A DNA stretch of 64,000 bases from contig OU342632.1 of NCBI GenBank assembly GCA_910589415.1, positions 43,451,341-43,515,340 on the forward strand, given 5' to 3'. Both the position numbers and the translations under genes were made by a program. Origin of the DNA: Malachius bipustulatus. Taxonomy: Eukaryota > Arthropoda > Insecta > Coleoptera > Melyridae. This document shows positions 27,545 through 39,800 of this stretch, in pieces. Every line of letters begins with the position of its first letter. Position 1 is the first letter of the stretch. Below the pieces are notes generated by a model. The model did not search any database. It saw only the letters and a program-made list of their open reading frames with translations, and was not told where the DNA came from.

Positions 27545-27773
27545 GCGTCACGTCGAGCTAGATCTGAAGCTTTTATAACGTCGCGGCCCCCACTCAAATG
27601 TTCTCGAAAGGAAGGACAAAGCGTCTCTCTGGAAATTAGTGCACATTACGTGTCGTTGTGCTCTATCTCTGTCTAGCTTGATTCAGCGGTTATTTCCGTT
27701 GGCTGACGTGTGGCTGTTTTTAGCAGAATTTACTGCGTCGCGGTTGTTTTGTGACGCGTTCTGGAATTTTCCT
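27541..27773 (-). promoter_or_regulatory. Heat-shock-type promoter (HSEs, GAGAG, TATA, initiator) reading leftward
   Basis: On the minus strand the order is as follows. A perfect three-unit heat-shock element gGAAaaTTCcaGAAc lies at 27,772-27,758. GAGAG in CCAGAGAGACG is near 27,629. A second HSE-like triplet (ctTCCtTTCgaGAAc, units GAA/GAA/TTC on the plus strand) lies at 27,614-27,600. TATAAAA is at 27,577-27,571 and an initiator-like GCAGTT has its A at 27,544. HSF, GAGA factor, TBP and Inr sites in this order and spacing match classical insect hsp promoters. The block is also GC-richer than its surroundings, with several CGs. No chaperone ORF follows. Confidence 0.65.
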
Positions 27774-27849
27774 ACAAACATTGATCGCTTGGTCTATTAT
27801 TTTGCTTTATCTGTACAGTTGGAACAAAATAATGGTTTCATGTTTTTAA

Positions 27850-29480
27850 ATAATAAGAGATAGCGTAATTAACGGTTAAATATGACACGTACGAGTATTA
27901 TTTTTCCATTTTATATTAATTTAAGAGCATATTTTTATATTATAAAAGCATAATAGGGCAGGATATGACACAGAATAAAAAAATATAGGGTACCTAGGTA
28001 AACTTCAACAAAAAGCTTATAAATTTAGTATCATAATAGGTAAGATAGGTTCTTAAAGGTTATTGTTTTTTTTACATATTGCAATATTCTTGCCTATTAT
28101 AGGTAGTAGGTACCTATAGGTAGGTAGGTACTAGGTACATAAGTACCTAAACAAAGCAATAAAATATATTATTTTTTTGTTTGAAAAATATACGCCTTAT
28201 TTATATAGTCAGGTGAGGGATAATCTACATTTAAATTTAATAACTTAATTAGTAATTTACATTTAGAATCAAAATCAATTTATTTTTTCCAAAATTAATA
28301 TTTTAAATTTTTTTTAAACGCACCATTTACTTACGACATTTTATTGTAATAATTATAATATTTTAAAGTATGTTTAAGTTTTTACATGTTTTTTTAAAAT
28401 TTATGAGTGAACAATTAAGGTAGGTACCAATCGGTCCCGAAACGTTTCATTTTTATAAAAATATATAAAAAAAATAACATTTAAGGTAGATAGCCCATTT
28501 TTATGTCTGATAGGTATAATATTGACAAATTACACAGTCGTATGCAATAATGGGCAATTTCTATTGCTTCTGAATATTCATCCAAATATAATAATGAATC
28601 ATAGCTGAATTAGGTAGGTTTAAAGCGTACCTAACCTATACAGGTGATTCATAAGTGGCAATACATAGATCAATGAAAAATATAGCACCTTAAAATATCA
28701 AACCATGATTCTAACTAAATCAAAATCCAGGTAGGTATACTTAAATACCTAGAGGCTGGAAAATTTCTGCCCCAAGTTTTTTCCAAAAAGGTAATTTTCA
28801 CTGAAGGTAAAACTACTGAAATAATTCTAAAAAAAGATTTTTGATTTCAATTTATTTATTTAATAAAATCCTTATCCTGTTCAATATTTTTTATATTATT
28901 ATTGACAACTAAATTTACACACGTATAGACTCGGTTTCAGAAAAAAATTAACCAATCTGTCTATTTTGTTGTTGGCATCCAATTTTCATTTAATTAAGGC
29001 TAGCTGGAATTTTTTTATCCCAGGGTCTTCTGTAGGACTTTTGCCCTAATGGTCGGAAATTATAACTTTTCACATGTTTTTTCGACATTTTGTTATCGAA
29101 AAATTTTAGGAGTGCTGTTCAAAATGAAGAATTATTTCCAAAGAGTTTTTCTAGTTCTTCAGAAATCCGATGACAGTTTTTCAGGAAAATCGTCGGATTT
29201 TCAACAAACCTTTTTGGTCAAAAAACATGGGGCATAATTTTTTGATCCGACCATGGATTTTAAAAATGCCGCTTATTAAATTTTTATACCTAAATCACAA
29301 AACACCTTATTGTATCTTCGTAACAAATAAAATTTACGAATTTTTTTTGAGGGGTCAATTCGCTGATAAGTCGGCTATTTACCGTTTGGTTCATGTAAGC
29401 TCACTCATATGATGATTCATGAATCAGTCTGTAGGTAGGTATATGTATAGTGTGTAGTCTAGCTATAATTATTATAATGG
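27850..29480. other. AT-rich intergenic DNA with a TAGGTA microsatellite
   Basis: No gene seen. A TAGGTA/TACCTA low-complexity run lies at about 28,080-28,150, with smaller ones near 27,985 and 28,425. Small open frames at 29,049-29,412 show no family resemblance. Confidence 0.55.
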
Positions 29481-29500
29481 TATCAAAAAAAGCAAGATAC

Positions 29501-30236
29501 GACAGCGTATTAGTGTCACATCACAAATAATATTTTTTTATATTTTGACATTTCAAAACTCAAAATTTTGAGTTTCAGTATCACAATTTTAAAATTTCAA
29601 AGTAAAAATTTAAAATTGCAACGTCAAAATTTTGAGATTAAATTTTCGGAATAAATCTCAAAATTTTGGTCAACGCATACGAGATTCAAAGGGATTATTC
29701 CGTTGCTGAAATACACTTGGAATACAGCACAGTGTAGCCAGGTTGTACTGATTTTAGATATGTATCGATTTTTACTGAATAAAAAAGACGACCAGATTGA
29801 TCGGTTCCAAACCAGATTGATCGGAACCTGATAAGTCATCTCATTTTGGCCATTGTTAGCTTCTTTCCGTGAAATTTCAAGAAAATGAAAAAATATGAAA
29901 AGTAAAATATAAAATAGATAGAAGAACAAGCCCTAGAGGTTGTAAATTTCAAGGGGGAGAGAGAACCTAACAACGACCAAAGACCTGATTTTTCAGCTTC
30001 TGGCCAGAATTCAGCTACTAAATCACGCAACACAGGACTTCGTTTCGTTGAGTGACATGTGCATTATTGTTCTAAACTCGGAGACACTTTTGTAGGATTG
30101 CCAAATTTGGAGTTTAAAGTCAAAATATTGAGAAAAAAATTGTCAAAATTTTGAGATTAAAACCCAAAATTTTGAGTTTTAAAATGTCAAAATATATTAA
30201 AAAAAATTATTTGTGCTGTGGCACTAATACGCCGTC
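29501..30236. mobile_element. MITE-like element with ~80-bp terminal inverted repeats
   Basis: The left end GACAGCGTATTAGTGTCACA is the inverse of the right end, which on the minus strand reads GACGGCGTATTAGTGCCACA. The similarity continues inward through CACAAATAAT, ATTTTGACATTT and CAAAATTTTGAG for about 80 bp. The interior carries several copies of the palindrome CTCAAAATTTTGAG. The minus-strand frame at 29,624-29,929 resembles no transposase, so I read the element as non-autonomous. Superfamily not determined. Confidence 0.7.
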
Positions 30237-32099
30237 GAAGCAAGACGATTGTTAAGTCAGAATATTGCGATTCGAACATTCGTCATCCAACCTAAGACAA
30301 AAAATATGAAAGTTATGAAGCATACAAATTAGGTAGGTATACCTACTTAATATGTTTGTCACAGAACAGTGATCAGTGATATCTAACTTACTAGCCCGAT
30401 TCTCATCTAATTTTAAAAATATTTTTGATAATACTTTCATGTTTCATGATGTAAAAACATTTTATAGCAATATAATAGAATTCATAATAAAATCATAATT
30501 GCTTTTATATTAGATAGATGGATATTAACTGCATAGCCGAATGTAGGTGGTCGGAAAAAACGAATTTAGTGGATTATATAAATAGGCAATAATAAAGCGA
30601 ATATAAAAATTACGAATTTCCTGAAAACTCATCACCTGCTGCCTTCTTGATTCGAACTGTATGGGCTTCATGCCGCCCTATCTAGGAGATATTGTTACAG
30701 TTATCATCGACTCGGGTTAAAAAAAGTATAAAAAACGACCTCTTTAGCAGTTTAAATATCACAAAAAGAAACAATAACAAAACAAATAGGTAACAAGTAG
30801 GTACAGTGTAGGTACTACAAAATTTTTGGCTTTATCAGCCTTATTTTGGGTGGTTAATTGAGTAACTCGAGTGGAGGTGTTCATTGTGAAAATGGTGGAT
30901 TCCGGTCCTTTTGTTTAAGTTTAGATCAGTGATTCTACCAACTCGTCTTTCAATTATACTTAATTATTATAATAATAGGAATATAATACCTAGTCCAGGA
31001 TTCATCTACTTATACGAAAATGAAAAAGGGGATTCCTCAAATAAATTTAAATATAAACATTTATTAAATAAAAAGTTTTGGTTATGGCAGTTTTCAAGAT
31101 CCATTATCCACATTCCTACACGGATTTTGTCAATAATTATAGTTAACCGAAAGTCTGGTTACTTATTTTTCTCACTTCTATCAAAGTTTTTGTTTAATCT
31201 TATGCTAGAAAATAAGTAATTATAAATACTGAGTTTTTATAGTTTTTTTAGATCATTCTCGTGACGCTTTTTTCTGAAACGCTTTAATTTAACAAATCCG
31301 AGAACAAATCCAACTTTTATAGAGTATGTAATACTTCCATGAAAAAATTCATTTTTTTTAACAAAGTACCCAGACCAGCAAGGGAAACTTTATCCCACAT
31401 CACTTTAATACACAGTACTAAGGTAGGTAGGTACTGTTATAAAAAGGCTCATTAAGCTTATTTACAAAGTAACAGTTTTTTTTTTCTTTCATGAAAAATA
31501 GTCTTTAGTTTTTGAGAAGTTCTATTGGAACAGAATATTTAGATTTGTTTGGGACAGTAGATTAGAAAATAATGTAATAATAAGGTGAAATGTCATAGGA
31601 TAGTTTTTGTAAAATAATTAGAATAATTAGAATAAGTTAGCTAGAGTGTATGGAAGAAATGACAGGCAGAAAATTATGAAAAGTCAAAATTTAGAAGAAA
31701 TGAACACCAACTCTAGTAGCATGGAAATTGGCTGTTAGAAGGGGGAAAACATAACATGTCCAAAGAGGATTTTGTGTGTTGTACTCCAGAAGAGAAATGA
31801 ATTTCATAGATGTTGATTGGAAGGAAAATACAAAAATTATCCGCTGTCATAGTGAGAAATAATATGTTGTCAAGCAGATAACAATCGAATTTTCATAGTT
31901 ACAAGAAAAACTATAAATAGAAAAACAACGATTATTTCGGGAGATTCATAAAACACAAGTTAAGCAGTGTAGACCACTAAATCATAACCAAACATCGTGA
32001 ACATCAAGAAAAATTTCGAACATCAAGAATTTGGTAAAGAACAGAGGCCGTAGCTGACTACTAGAAGAAACATATAGGTTAGAAGGAGAGATTTGGTTA
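30237..32099. other. AT-rich intergenic DNA, no gene recognised
   Basis: A 102-codon plus-strand frame at 30,911-31,219 has no ATG start in good context and no family features. No RNA gene or clear repeat was seen. Confidence 0.5.
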
Positions 32100-32103
32100 G
32101 CTG

Positions 32104-32214
32104 GTAGCTGACAACTGCAATTTGATTTGGATACAGCCGTGCAGAGATTTGGCGAGCAGGCAGCTGACAATCGCAGTTTGATTTGGGTACAGCCGTGCAG
32201 CGATTTGGATTCTG
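32104..32214. repeat. 56-bp tandem duplication (two copies)
   Basis: AGCTGACAA followed by GCA/CGCA, TTTGATTTGG, ATACAGCCGTGCAG and GATTTGG occurs at 32,106 and again at 32,162. The copies differ at a few positions. A plus-strand open frame of 91 codons crosses both copies (32,127-32,402) but looks fortuitous. Confidence 0.75.
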
Positions 32215-32438
32215 CGATTTTGACATTGAAAATAGAAAAACGTAGCAGCGAATTGGATATAATTATCTGTGCAGAGATCTACATTGAAATTGCTGACACA
32301 CTAACAGCAAGGCTACTAGAGTTGACTTCAAGCTTTGTTCAACAGCTGATTCCGTGGGTTATTCCTTTCGTTAACCTACGAGGGACTTCTGTCAAAAATT
32401 AATGACAGAAAGTCGGTGACGAAGAAGATTCATTAATG

Positions 32439-32600
32439 TCCGTATTCATCAAACTTCAAAATATAACTCTGGGGTTATATTTTGAATTTTCTGACAGCTG
32501 ATTGGTCTAATGCTCAAACCCTACGAACGCTACGAATTTTGAACCAATGACATGTTCTAAAATATAACCCAGGGGTTATATTTATTGATGAATACAGGCC
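32439..32600. mobile_element. Short MITE, copy 1 of a tandem pair
   Basis: About 162 bp. It begins TCCGTATTCATCAAACTTCA and ends with TTGATGAATACAGG, so the ends are inverted repeats (GTATTCATCAA / TTGATGAATAC). Inside them a second inverted block, AATATAAC..GGGGTTATATT, is present. The interior includes GACAGCTGATTGGTCTAAT and CCTACGAACGCTACGAATTT. Confidence 0.7.
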
Positions 32601-32608
32601 TATTATTG

Positions 32609-32777
32609 TCCGTATTCATCAAACTTCAAAATATAACTCTGGGGTTAAATTTTGAATTTTCTGACAGCTGATTGGTCTAATACTTGTCTTAAACCCTACG
32701 AACGCTACGAATTTTAAACCAATGACATGTTCCAAAATATATCCCCAGGGGTTATATTTATTGATGAATACGGGCCT
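32609..32777. mobile_element. Short MITE, copy 2 of a tandem pair
   Basis: A second copy of the element at 32,439-32,600, in the same orientation and separated by 8 bp (TATTATTG). It differs by a few substitutions and a short insertion (ACTTGTCTTA). The same TTA/TTAT motif lies at each junction, consistent with a short AT-rich target site. Confidence 0.7.
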
Positions 32778-33111
32778 AAGGGAACAAACTGTGAGTAGTT
32801 TTAAGTTATTTTTAAGTTAGTTGTTGTAAGTGTTATTGTTGGGAAAATTTTTTATTGTAATAAAACCTAAACAAATTTAAATTGAGTTTCAATAGAAGTT
32901 TATACGTTATGAAAAATTAAAAAAATTTATAAAAAAAGTACTTGAACTCACTCTGAGTAATAGAGGTCTCATACAGACTAAACTTTTATTAGGTTTTAAA
33001 AAAGAAAGGCCCCCTAAATAAATAAATTGTTTATGGTAAGAGGGAATCAAAGAGGAAAATAAATTTTCAAAAAAGAGTAGAGAAAGCACAGTCCCTGCGA
33101 ACCATAACAGT

Positions 33112-33317
33112 ACCTAGGGCAATATAACTGTCTATTCATGTTCTTCCCCATTTTCAGTGGATAGGTGGGTAAAGCAGGTGGGTATTCCTTCGCAGGTTCG
33201 ATCACTTCTTGAATTTCATTTATTTTGTAGAAGAGATATATTTTCCATTTGGCCATTTCCAAACCTTTTTTGGAAGCTTCGTGCAGTCCGTAATTAGTTA
33301 CACTTTTTACGATTATC
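33112..33317 (-). pseudogene. Orphan exon-like coding fragment, family not recognised
   Basis: On the minus strand an acceptor-like TTTTACAG precedes about 205 nt of open frame. Its composition is protein-like: SVTNYGLHEASKKGLEMAKW near the start, then EVIEPAKEYPPALPTYPLKM. It ends near a donor-like CTAG|GTACTG at 33,112. Charged and proline-rich, it is unlike the chance frames elsewhere in the window. No neighbouring exon could be joined to it on either side. It may be one exon of a small gene, a gene fragment, or a decayed retrocopy. I do not recognise the family. Confidence 0.35.
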
Positions 33318-33319
33318 CT

Positions 33320-34620
33320 GTAAAATGATTTCCCTGCTTTTACTTCAAAATTTTCTTCTTATAAGGGAGTGGGTACCTACTTAAGAGATTGAATTTACAT
33401 CGGTTTTAGTTGCTAATGGCTCACTTTTAAAACTTTACCTTTATAATAAAGCTTCTAATTTTGCCACAAGTATTATTATGGAATCCCGAAGCTTATACGA
33501 GTAGTTTGAGACTTGAGTAGCAGTATCTACTGTAACTTTTTAGATAGCAATCACGGATTGCCCCAGTAAAATAACCCCATAGTGGTTATATATGACCTGC
33601 ATGAAGACGTTGATTTAGGGTCCGTGAACGTCTGTACGTTTAATGGATCTTTGTTGGACGTCCAATGAACATCGTATTCTGGATTTCAGAGTTTGCTTTA
33701 AAGAAGAAATGGACATTACGTCGCTTTAAAGCTCTTCTGTGCTAAAGCCATGATCATCATGAGAACAAAAGGGAGGAAACAATAAACAGAGAAGGAATAG
33801 TGAAACAATGGTTTTGCTCCAAAGTCATCCAGACAATAGCCAAAATACCTATAAGAAGCTATAATAGGCAGTGTTATATTTTAAGTATTATAGAAGACTT
33901 CTTAGCTTAATAATAATACACTCTTCTTTAAATGGTGATATATTTCCCGAATAATATAAATTGATTCTAATTCTAATACTTCTAATATTCATTCATATCA
34001 TAATCTTAACGTAACATAACATAATAATAATTGAACTGCCCCCTGTCACAGTCACCAACGCAATGCGTGCGTCTCACCCAGTCTTGCCAACCTACTACTG
34101 CCAGGAAGTGAGTAGCAACGGCGGCAAATTCAAATTTAAAATTTTACTACTACAGTATTAAAACCTGGAAGAGCACCCTCCACGAAATACACACCTTGTC
34201 ACGTCAAAGAAAAGTTGCAACACAATAAAACACAAAGGAAACAGAATTCACATGAATAATATAAGCTCCACTACATACTTCAGGGGACCAGCCTGACCGG
34301 ATGAAAGCTTTAATTATGATGAGGGTTTACCTTTCATTCCTTTTTTACCTTTACCTTCTCGGGGTCTGACAAAAGCGAACAGCTAACGGCACATAAAAAA
34401 TTAAACGCCGTGAGTATAATAGACCATCAGTTCAACTTCATACATACCTACTTGTATTGACGGTGGTAGCGTTTTTTGAATTGAAGAACATATAAAAAAT
34501 AAATAAAACTTCTATACTCTTGATTTTACTATACAGTATACGTAAAGCGTAATTTTTATTAAATAATGTAATAATTTTCTTCGGTTTTTGATTCCACGGA
34601 GGAACAGAGGGTTATTACTT
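33320..34620. other. Intergenic DNA with an isolated CG-containing patch
   Basis: No gene seen. At 34,035-34,130 a less AT-rich patch (CACCAACGCAATGCGTGCGT and AGCAACGGCGGCAAATTC) looks like part of an old transposon. A single TACGTAAAGCGTA, the near-palindrome of the 1-12 kb array, sits alone at 34,539-34,551. Confidence 0.45.
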
Positions 34621-34627
34621 TTGCGTT

Positions 34628-35600
34628 ACTTAACACCTGTTCAGGCTTCTACAACTTGCCACCCCCGAATAATTCTTCCTCAAAAAATGTCTCTCACAAA
34701 AATCCCGAGATTGGTCGATTTTATGTTCGAGGGGATACAATACATGATAAGCATGAACTCAATTTTCTTGCTTCATCTCAGACAGGGTGGCTACCCTGTT
34801 GAAAATTACAATAGAATTAGATGTTGAGTGGTACATGATTTTCAAGGTATTTTGATATTCTCTCAGTGAGGGTACAAAAAAAAAATGAAAATTCATCAAC
34901 CGGTGCTCGAGTTATTAATTTTTCAATATTTAAAAATTTCCTTGTTGAAAATTATTGAAACATCACCAGACATCTCGAATATTATACGTTTATATTTACA
35001 TTTACGTTATAATTGTGTCGAAAGCAGGTTAACATCGAGCAACGGCAAGTTTTCCCCTCTACAAAAAAAAAAAAAAAAACTGACAACATGTTGAACAATA
35101 TTTGCAACCAGTCAATAAAATAACAATTTCGATTAGAAATAATTTATTGTTTTGAAGGAAGCTTTAAAATAATGTGTCACTAAATCCCCTTTCGTATTTT
35201 TATGATCTCTGATTTAAAAATTTTCCTTTTGACACATAATTTTTTCAACATTTTAATAAAATCGAGATGTGGCGATTTTTCAATAATTTTCAAACAACCG
35301 GTTGTTGGTTTTAAATTTTTCTCCATTTCTTAAATTTTAATTTAATTAATTTCCATCATAAAGAGGATCAAAAAACCCTGAAAACTATGTATCAGTCAAC
35401 CCCTACTCCAATTTGAAATTTTTAACGTAGTAAGTTATCCTGTCAAAGGGGATGAAGCAGGAAAATTTAATTCATGCTTATCAAGTTATATCCCTCGATC
35501 CCTCGAATATAAAATTGACCTGTCCCGGGATTTTTTTGAGAACTATTTTTTAAGGGAGAATTCGGGGGGTGGAATGCTTTCAAATTGACACCCTGTATAA
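34628..35600. mobile_element. Old foldback element of the TACAGGGTG-ended family
   Basis: The right end is ACACCCTGTATAA (35,588-35,600). Reading inward on the minus strand, it carries CCACCCCCCGAATTCTCCCT, AAAATCCCGGGACAGGTC and AACTTGATAAGCATGAATT. The left arm has the same series in plus orientation (CCACCCCCGAATAATTC, AAAATCCCGAGATTGGTC, ACATGATAAGCATGAACTC). Arms are about 240 bp and clearly diverged, so this copy is older than those at 39-55 kb. The left terminus is degraded. Confidence 0.65.
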
Positions 35601-35859
35601 AAAATAAAAATAAACTAAAAAGTGAATATTGCGGAGTTAATTATTACATGCACAGTACCTATAAGTGTGGCTGAAAGCATTTCTTCTATTGCATGATTTT
35701 CCCTGAAATACATTTTAGCTTATTTTCTTCCTAGATTTGATAACTCGCATTAGCTTCCACTATTCGGAGTGTTTTTAGAAGGAAGGACTTATAAACTTTC
35801 CTTGGAAACTTGAGAATTTATTTGGAGCTGAGTGCGAAACAAAGGTGTTTTTTGTTAAA

Positions 35860-36495
35860 ATTACACCAAACATTTTTCGGAAAATTTTCCATTTTCGCCC
35901 GCTCATATCTCAAAAACGGTAACGCATAATAGAGGAACATGTTCATATGCTATTTTGTAGGGTATTTTAAGGTTTAATTTTGGAAAGAAAGAACTTCCCT
36001 GATCTATCGTTTTCGATATTATGCATTTATGTACTTTATACATAGGTTTTCTCAGGGAACCTCCCCATGCCTAGATATTCCCGAAACTTTTGGAAATAAG
36101 TATCTAACATGACTTAATTTAACAAAATATTTTTTTTTTTATTTACTTAGACTGGGACTACTGGCCTTAAACAGCAAGTTGATCAATCAGAGGCATGCAC
36201 GGGAAAAAATTGTGAATCAATATGATCTATAAGGCCCGTTTCCTCCTTTCACGCTTTGATTATACTTGGAAAAAAATTCGCACAAAGTGTGCTGCCATAA
36301 GACAAAAGTATGCGCAAGGTTTCAACTTAATACAACTCAACAGAGCTGAATAAAACATTTTAACAAAGTAGCTTGAAAGAGGAACGCTTATGGGAAAATT
36401 GGGATGAGGTAAGTCCCATAATTTTTGGCCCAAACAGTCGCTCTACGACATATACGACTAAGAGTTTGATCTACTTTTTTGCAATACCCTGTGTA
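35860..36495. repeat. Solo arm or decayed foldback element
   Basis: Contains interior phrases of this element type (GCTCATATCTCAAAAACGG, then GAACATGTTC) and a terminus-like ATACCCTGTGTATAATA near 36,484. No matching inverted arm was found in the window. Confidence 0.4.
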
Positions 36496-36810
36496 TAATA
36501 ATGTAAGTACCTATATGAAAGCCGCCTAGTTAGAATGTTCTGGTTTTCTTTGATTAGCTGTCCTGTTTTAAGGAAGAGAGGCTATCCCTTTCATATAATC
36601 AATAAGTTGAGTTCTGACTTCCGGGGAAGTTCCAGAACAACAGACTGCATGCGCTCGGCCAAATCATACCTTTTATTATTATTATTACTATTATTATCTA
36701 ATAATTTCATCTAAAATATAAATTACATTGTAAAAGTAATAATATTTTAATGGAAAATGTATTATAAAAATAAAATGGAATATAATGACAAAACACATAA
36801 TATTATAATA

Positions 36811-39800
36811 TTACATTTCTTTATGATATTTTAACAATCTCTCTGCTTCTCTATATCCTGTTTCTATTGCTCCATGCACAGTGGAGTAATGTGTGGGACT
36901 GGTAGCTTCCCCAGCAAACAACAAAACAGGGGCCCCCTCATAATTGCTTAGAGGGGCCGCTAATTCATCGTGAACGTTGTAGCTCAACTTCAGGACATCT
37001 AGGGATTCGTAAGAGTATGATCCATAAAAATTAGGGTTCTTATACCATTTAGTACTGGAATAAAATGTAGATTTATAAGTAAATAAACTAATTAATAAAC
37101 TAAAACGTTTACAGGATACCTACTAATTTCGCTAGCTTGATGTTTTATATTAATTAGGTGGAGATGCATTACCTAATGTAATCTTCCATGATTAAGGAAG
37201 CACCAAAAAAATCAGGTAGCAATTTTGACCAAAGTAAAGAAACTTTTGATGTTCTTTTTGAGCAATTACTAAGAGACTCTGCAACGATTCAACGAATTTC
37301 GACCAAAGATCTTACAACAATTAACTACCTCAAAAACTGTATCTAGCTGATAAATTCTAGTTCTAGCAAGGTTATGAATTCCCTGGTTGGTTGTTGGTGG
37401 TAAATTGAAAACACCAGTAAATTGAGTTACCGATTACGTCAAGAAAAGTTCTGTAGAATTTGAGGAACAGAAATTTTTTTTCTAATTCTACAACAAGCCT
37501 GATCTTGGATTATTGTGTCATTCGACTTTTTCTAGTCAAGTTATTGGAACTTGACGTTTCTGTTACAATAGCTCAATGATTCAACATAAAAAGAACAAGA
37601 TTCTCCTTGTTTTTGAATAAATATGTATTCCCTCAGTTATGTTTGAAAATTTTATCGGCAAGGCCTCCTTTTTAAACAAAAAAAAAAGAAACTAAAATTA
37701 TCTCATATTAAAACATATTAAAAAATTATTCTTTAATTTTGAAAAATTTAAAACCATTAATAAGGAAGTATTATGACATAATATTGAAGTCATTCGGTGA
37801 AATAAATAGTTATTTTTTATACAAGGAAAAAAAGTAAGAGATTTTAGCTAAAGATGTGATTTCATTCCCAACGAAGCGAGAGGGAACAAGTAAGGGCTAA
37901 AATCGTACTGTTTTCTTGAGTATAAAATATACAATTTTTTCTGTGGCAAGATAACGCATGTGTTAGAAACATCGAAAAAAGTAGCTAGGTTACTGAAAAT
38001 AATGTCGGAAAATTGACCTATGTTGAACTTGAATTCTTAAACTGGTGTAGACTTTTGTAGTAATCGACGTAGCCTGGTAACGAAACATTAGTAATTCGAT
38101 AAATATCATAATTCAATTAAAATCGAAGGAAGTAAGAAAGAAGCTTGTTAAGTCTTAAGCCGCGTACACATCTGAGCAAGCGAACAGAATGAGCACTTTG
38201 CGCCGAATGAGCATTCAGATGTAGACGGACGCACACACCGCGCTAAGCACGCTCATGTGGTGCGCCAGCCGATCCGATAGTTGTCGGTCCATCAAAGGAA
38301 ATTCGTGCTCAGTCTAGACGGCTTTAGTAGAGTCTATAAACATTCGCCGCGAAAGGTCCCGAACGAAATGGATTTTTCCAAAAATATGTGTTTGCAATTG
38401 ATTACAGAATTCGAAAAAAGGCCTGTATTGTGGAAAGTTACACATGAGATGTACTTATTAACAAAATTAAAAAAAAAAGATGCTTGCAATAAAAAAGCGT
38501 AGATATATACACCGCGTCTCCTAAGTTCCATCAATTTTTTCGGGACCGAGGAGCGAAATAGGGGTGCTGGGTGGGTAAGAAGCTAAAAACAGCCATTGCA
38601 AACTAATATTAAGGTTACAACTATAAGGCCTCTTTGACACTAAGGTCGATTTGCAATTTTTTTTCTTCACTTTCAGGGCAAGAAAAATCTTCGAGATTAA
38701 CAGTAGCACGATTTTTATTTTGAATTATGCATTTATTTTGCATTTATATTCCAAAAATCATTGCATCAATCCCTGTGGACTGGACACGATATGTGAAAGC
38801 GGATATACTGCCGGTACGGTACGCTTGGAAGCGCTTGGCATTATCGTGAAGTGATTATTTCCGAAACTCGCGGTATTTAATCGGCGCTTCTGACAGGACC
38901 GTATGTTCATCGTACTCTCAAAATCGATTTTTTATGCCGTTTTTTTGCCTTTCCTTTCATTTGCAAAACAAATGAATACCTTCCAGGTGTTACTATAGGT
39001 ATGTTCTCCACCCCTAAATAGGTGCCATAGTGAAACTGTAGGAGACGCGGATGTATACAGGGTTATTCACGGTATACGCCACGGAAGTTTATGGTCGTGT
39101 CTCTGGATTTAAGGATCTTTTTATTTTTGGAGTGGATAGAGACCCGGCAGAGGTACGTTTTAAAATTATATTCATAATGTACAGGGTGTCCCAAAAGCAT
39201 GAAACATATCAAAGTTATGTTTTTTTAAATGGCATGCTCCTATGTTATTGCATTTTTAGATTGTCTGAGAAGAGAAAATAAGATTGGCTTTTACAGTTGG
39301 TGCTTAAATTCAGAAGTTTTAGAGTTATAAACAAGTGAAAATCGTCATTTTCCAAGTTCAAGGCCCTGTACAACGAAAGCGGTTCAAGATAGAGAAAAAC
39401 GGCTTACATGTCCCTATTTTAACTTTTTATGTACTATCCTATGGTATAGAAACATTTGTGCTTTCTTTGATTTTTTTATTTGGCGACGCGTGGAGAAATC
39501 TCAGAATTTTTCAAATTTTTTATCACCCTGTTTGAACATTTTATCTACATCATAGTATAGTACATGAAAAAGTAAAATAGGGACATGTAAGCCGTTTTTC
39601 TCTATCTTGAACCGCTTTCGTTGTACAGGGCCTTGAACTTGAAAAATGACGATTTTCACTTGTTTATAACCCCAAAACTTCTGAATTTAAGCACCAACTG
39701 TAAAAGCCAATCTTATTTTCTCTTCTCAGACAATCTAAAAATGCAATAACATAGGAGCATGCCATTTAAAAAAACATAACTTTGATATGTTTCATGCTTT

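Noticed and set aside
27541..27773. Promoter of an Hsp70 or small-Hsp gene inside the window
   Set aside because: No long minus-strand ORF, intronless or otherwise, follows before base 1, and no chaperone motif appears in any frame.
29624..30033. Transposase in the 29.5-30.2 kb MITE
   Set aside because: The two overlapping minus-strand frames have no catalytic motif and are low complexity.
1..36800. Many 60-100-codon open frames on both strands
   Set aside because: Not conserved between repeat units, no family motifs, composition as expected from AT-rich DNA. Only the fragment at 33.1-33.3 kb was kept.
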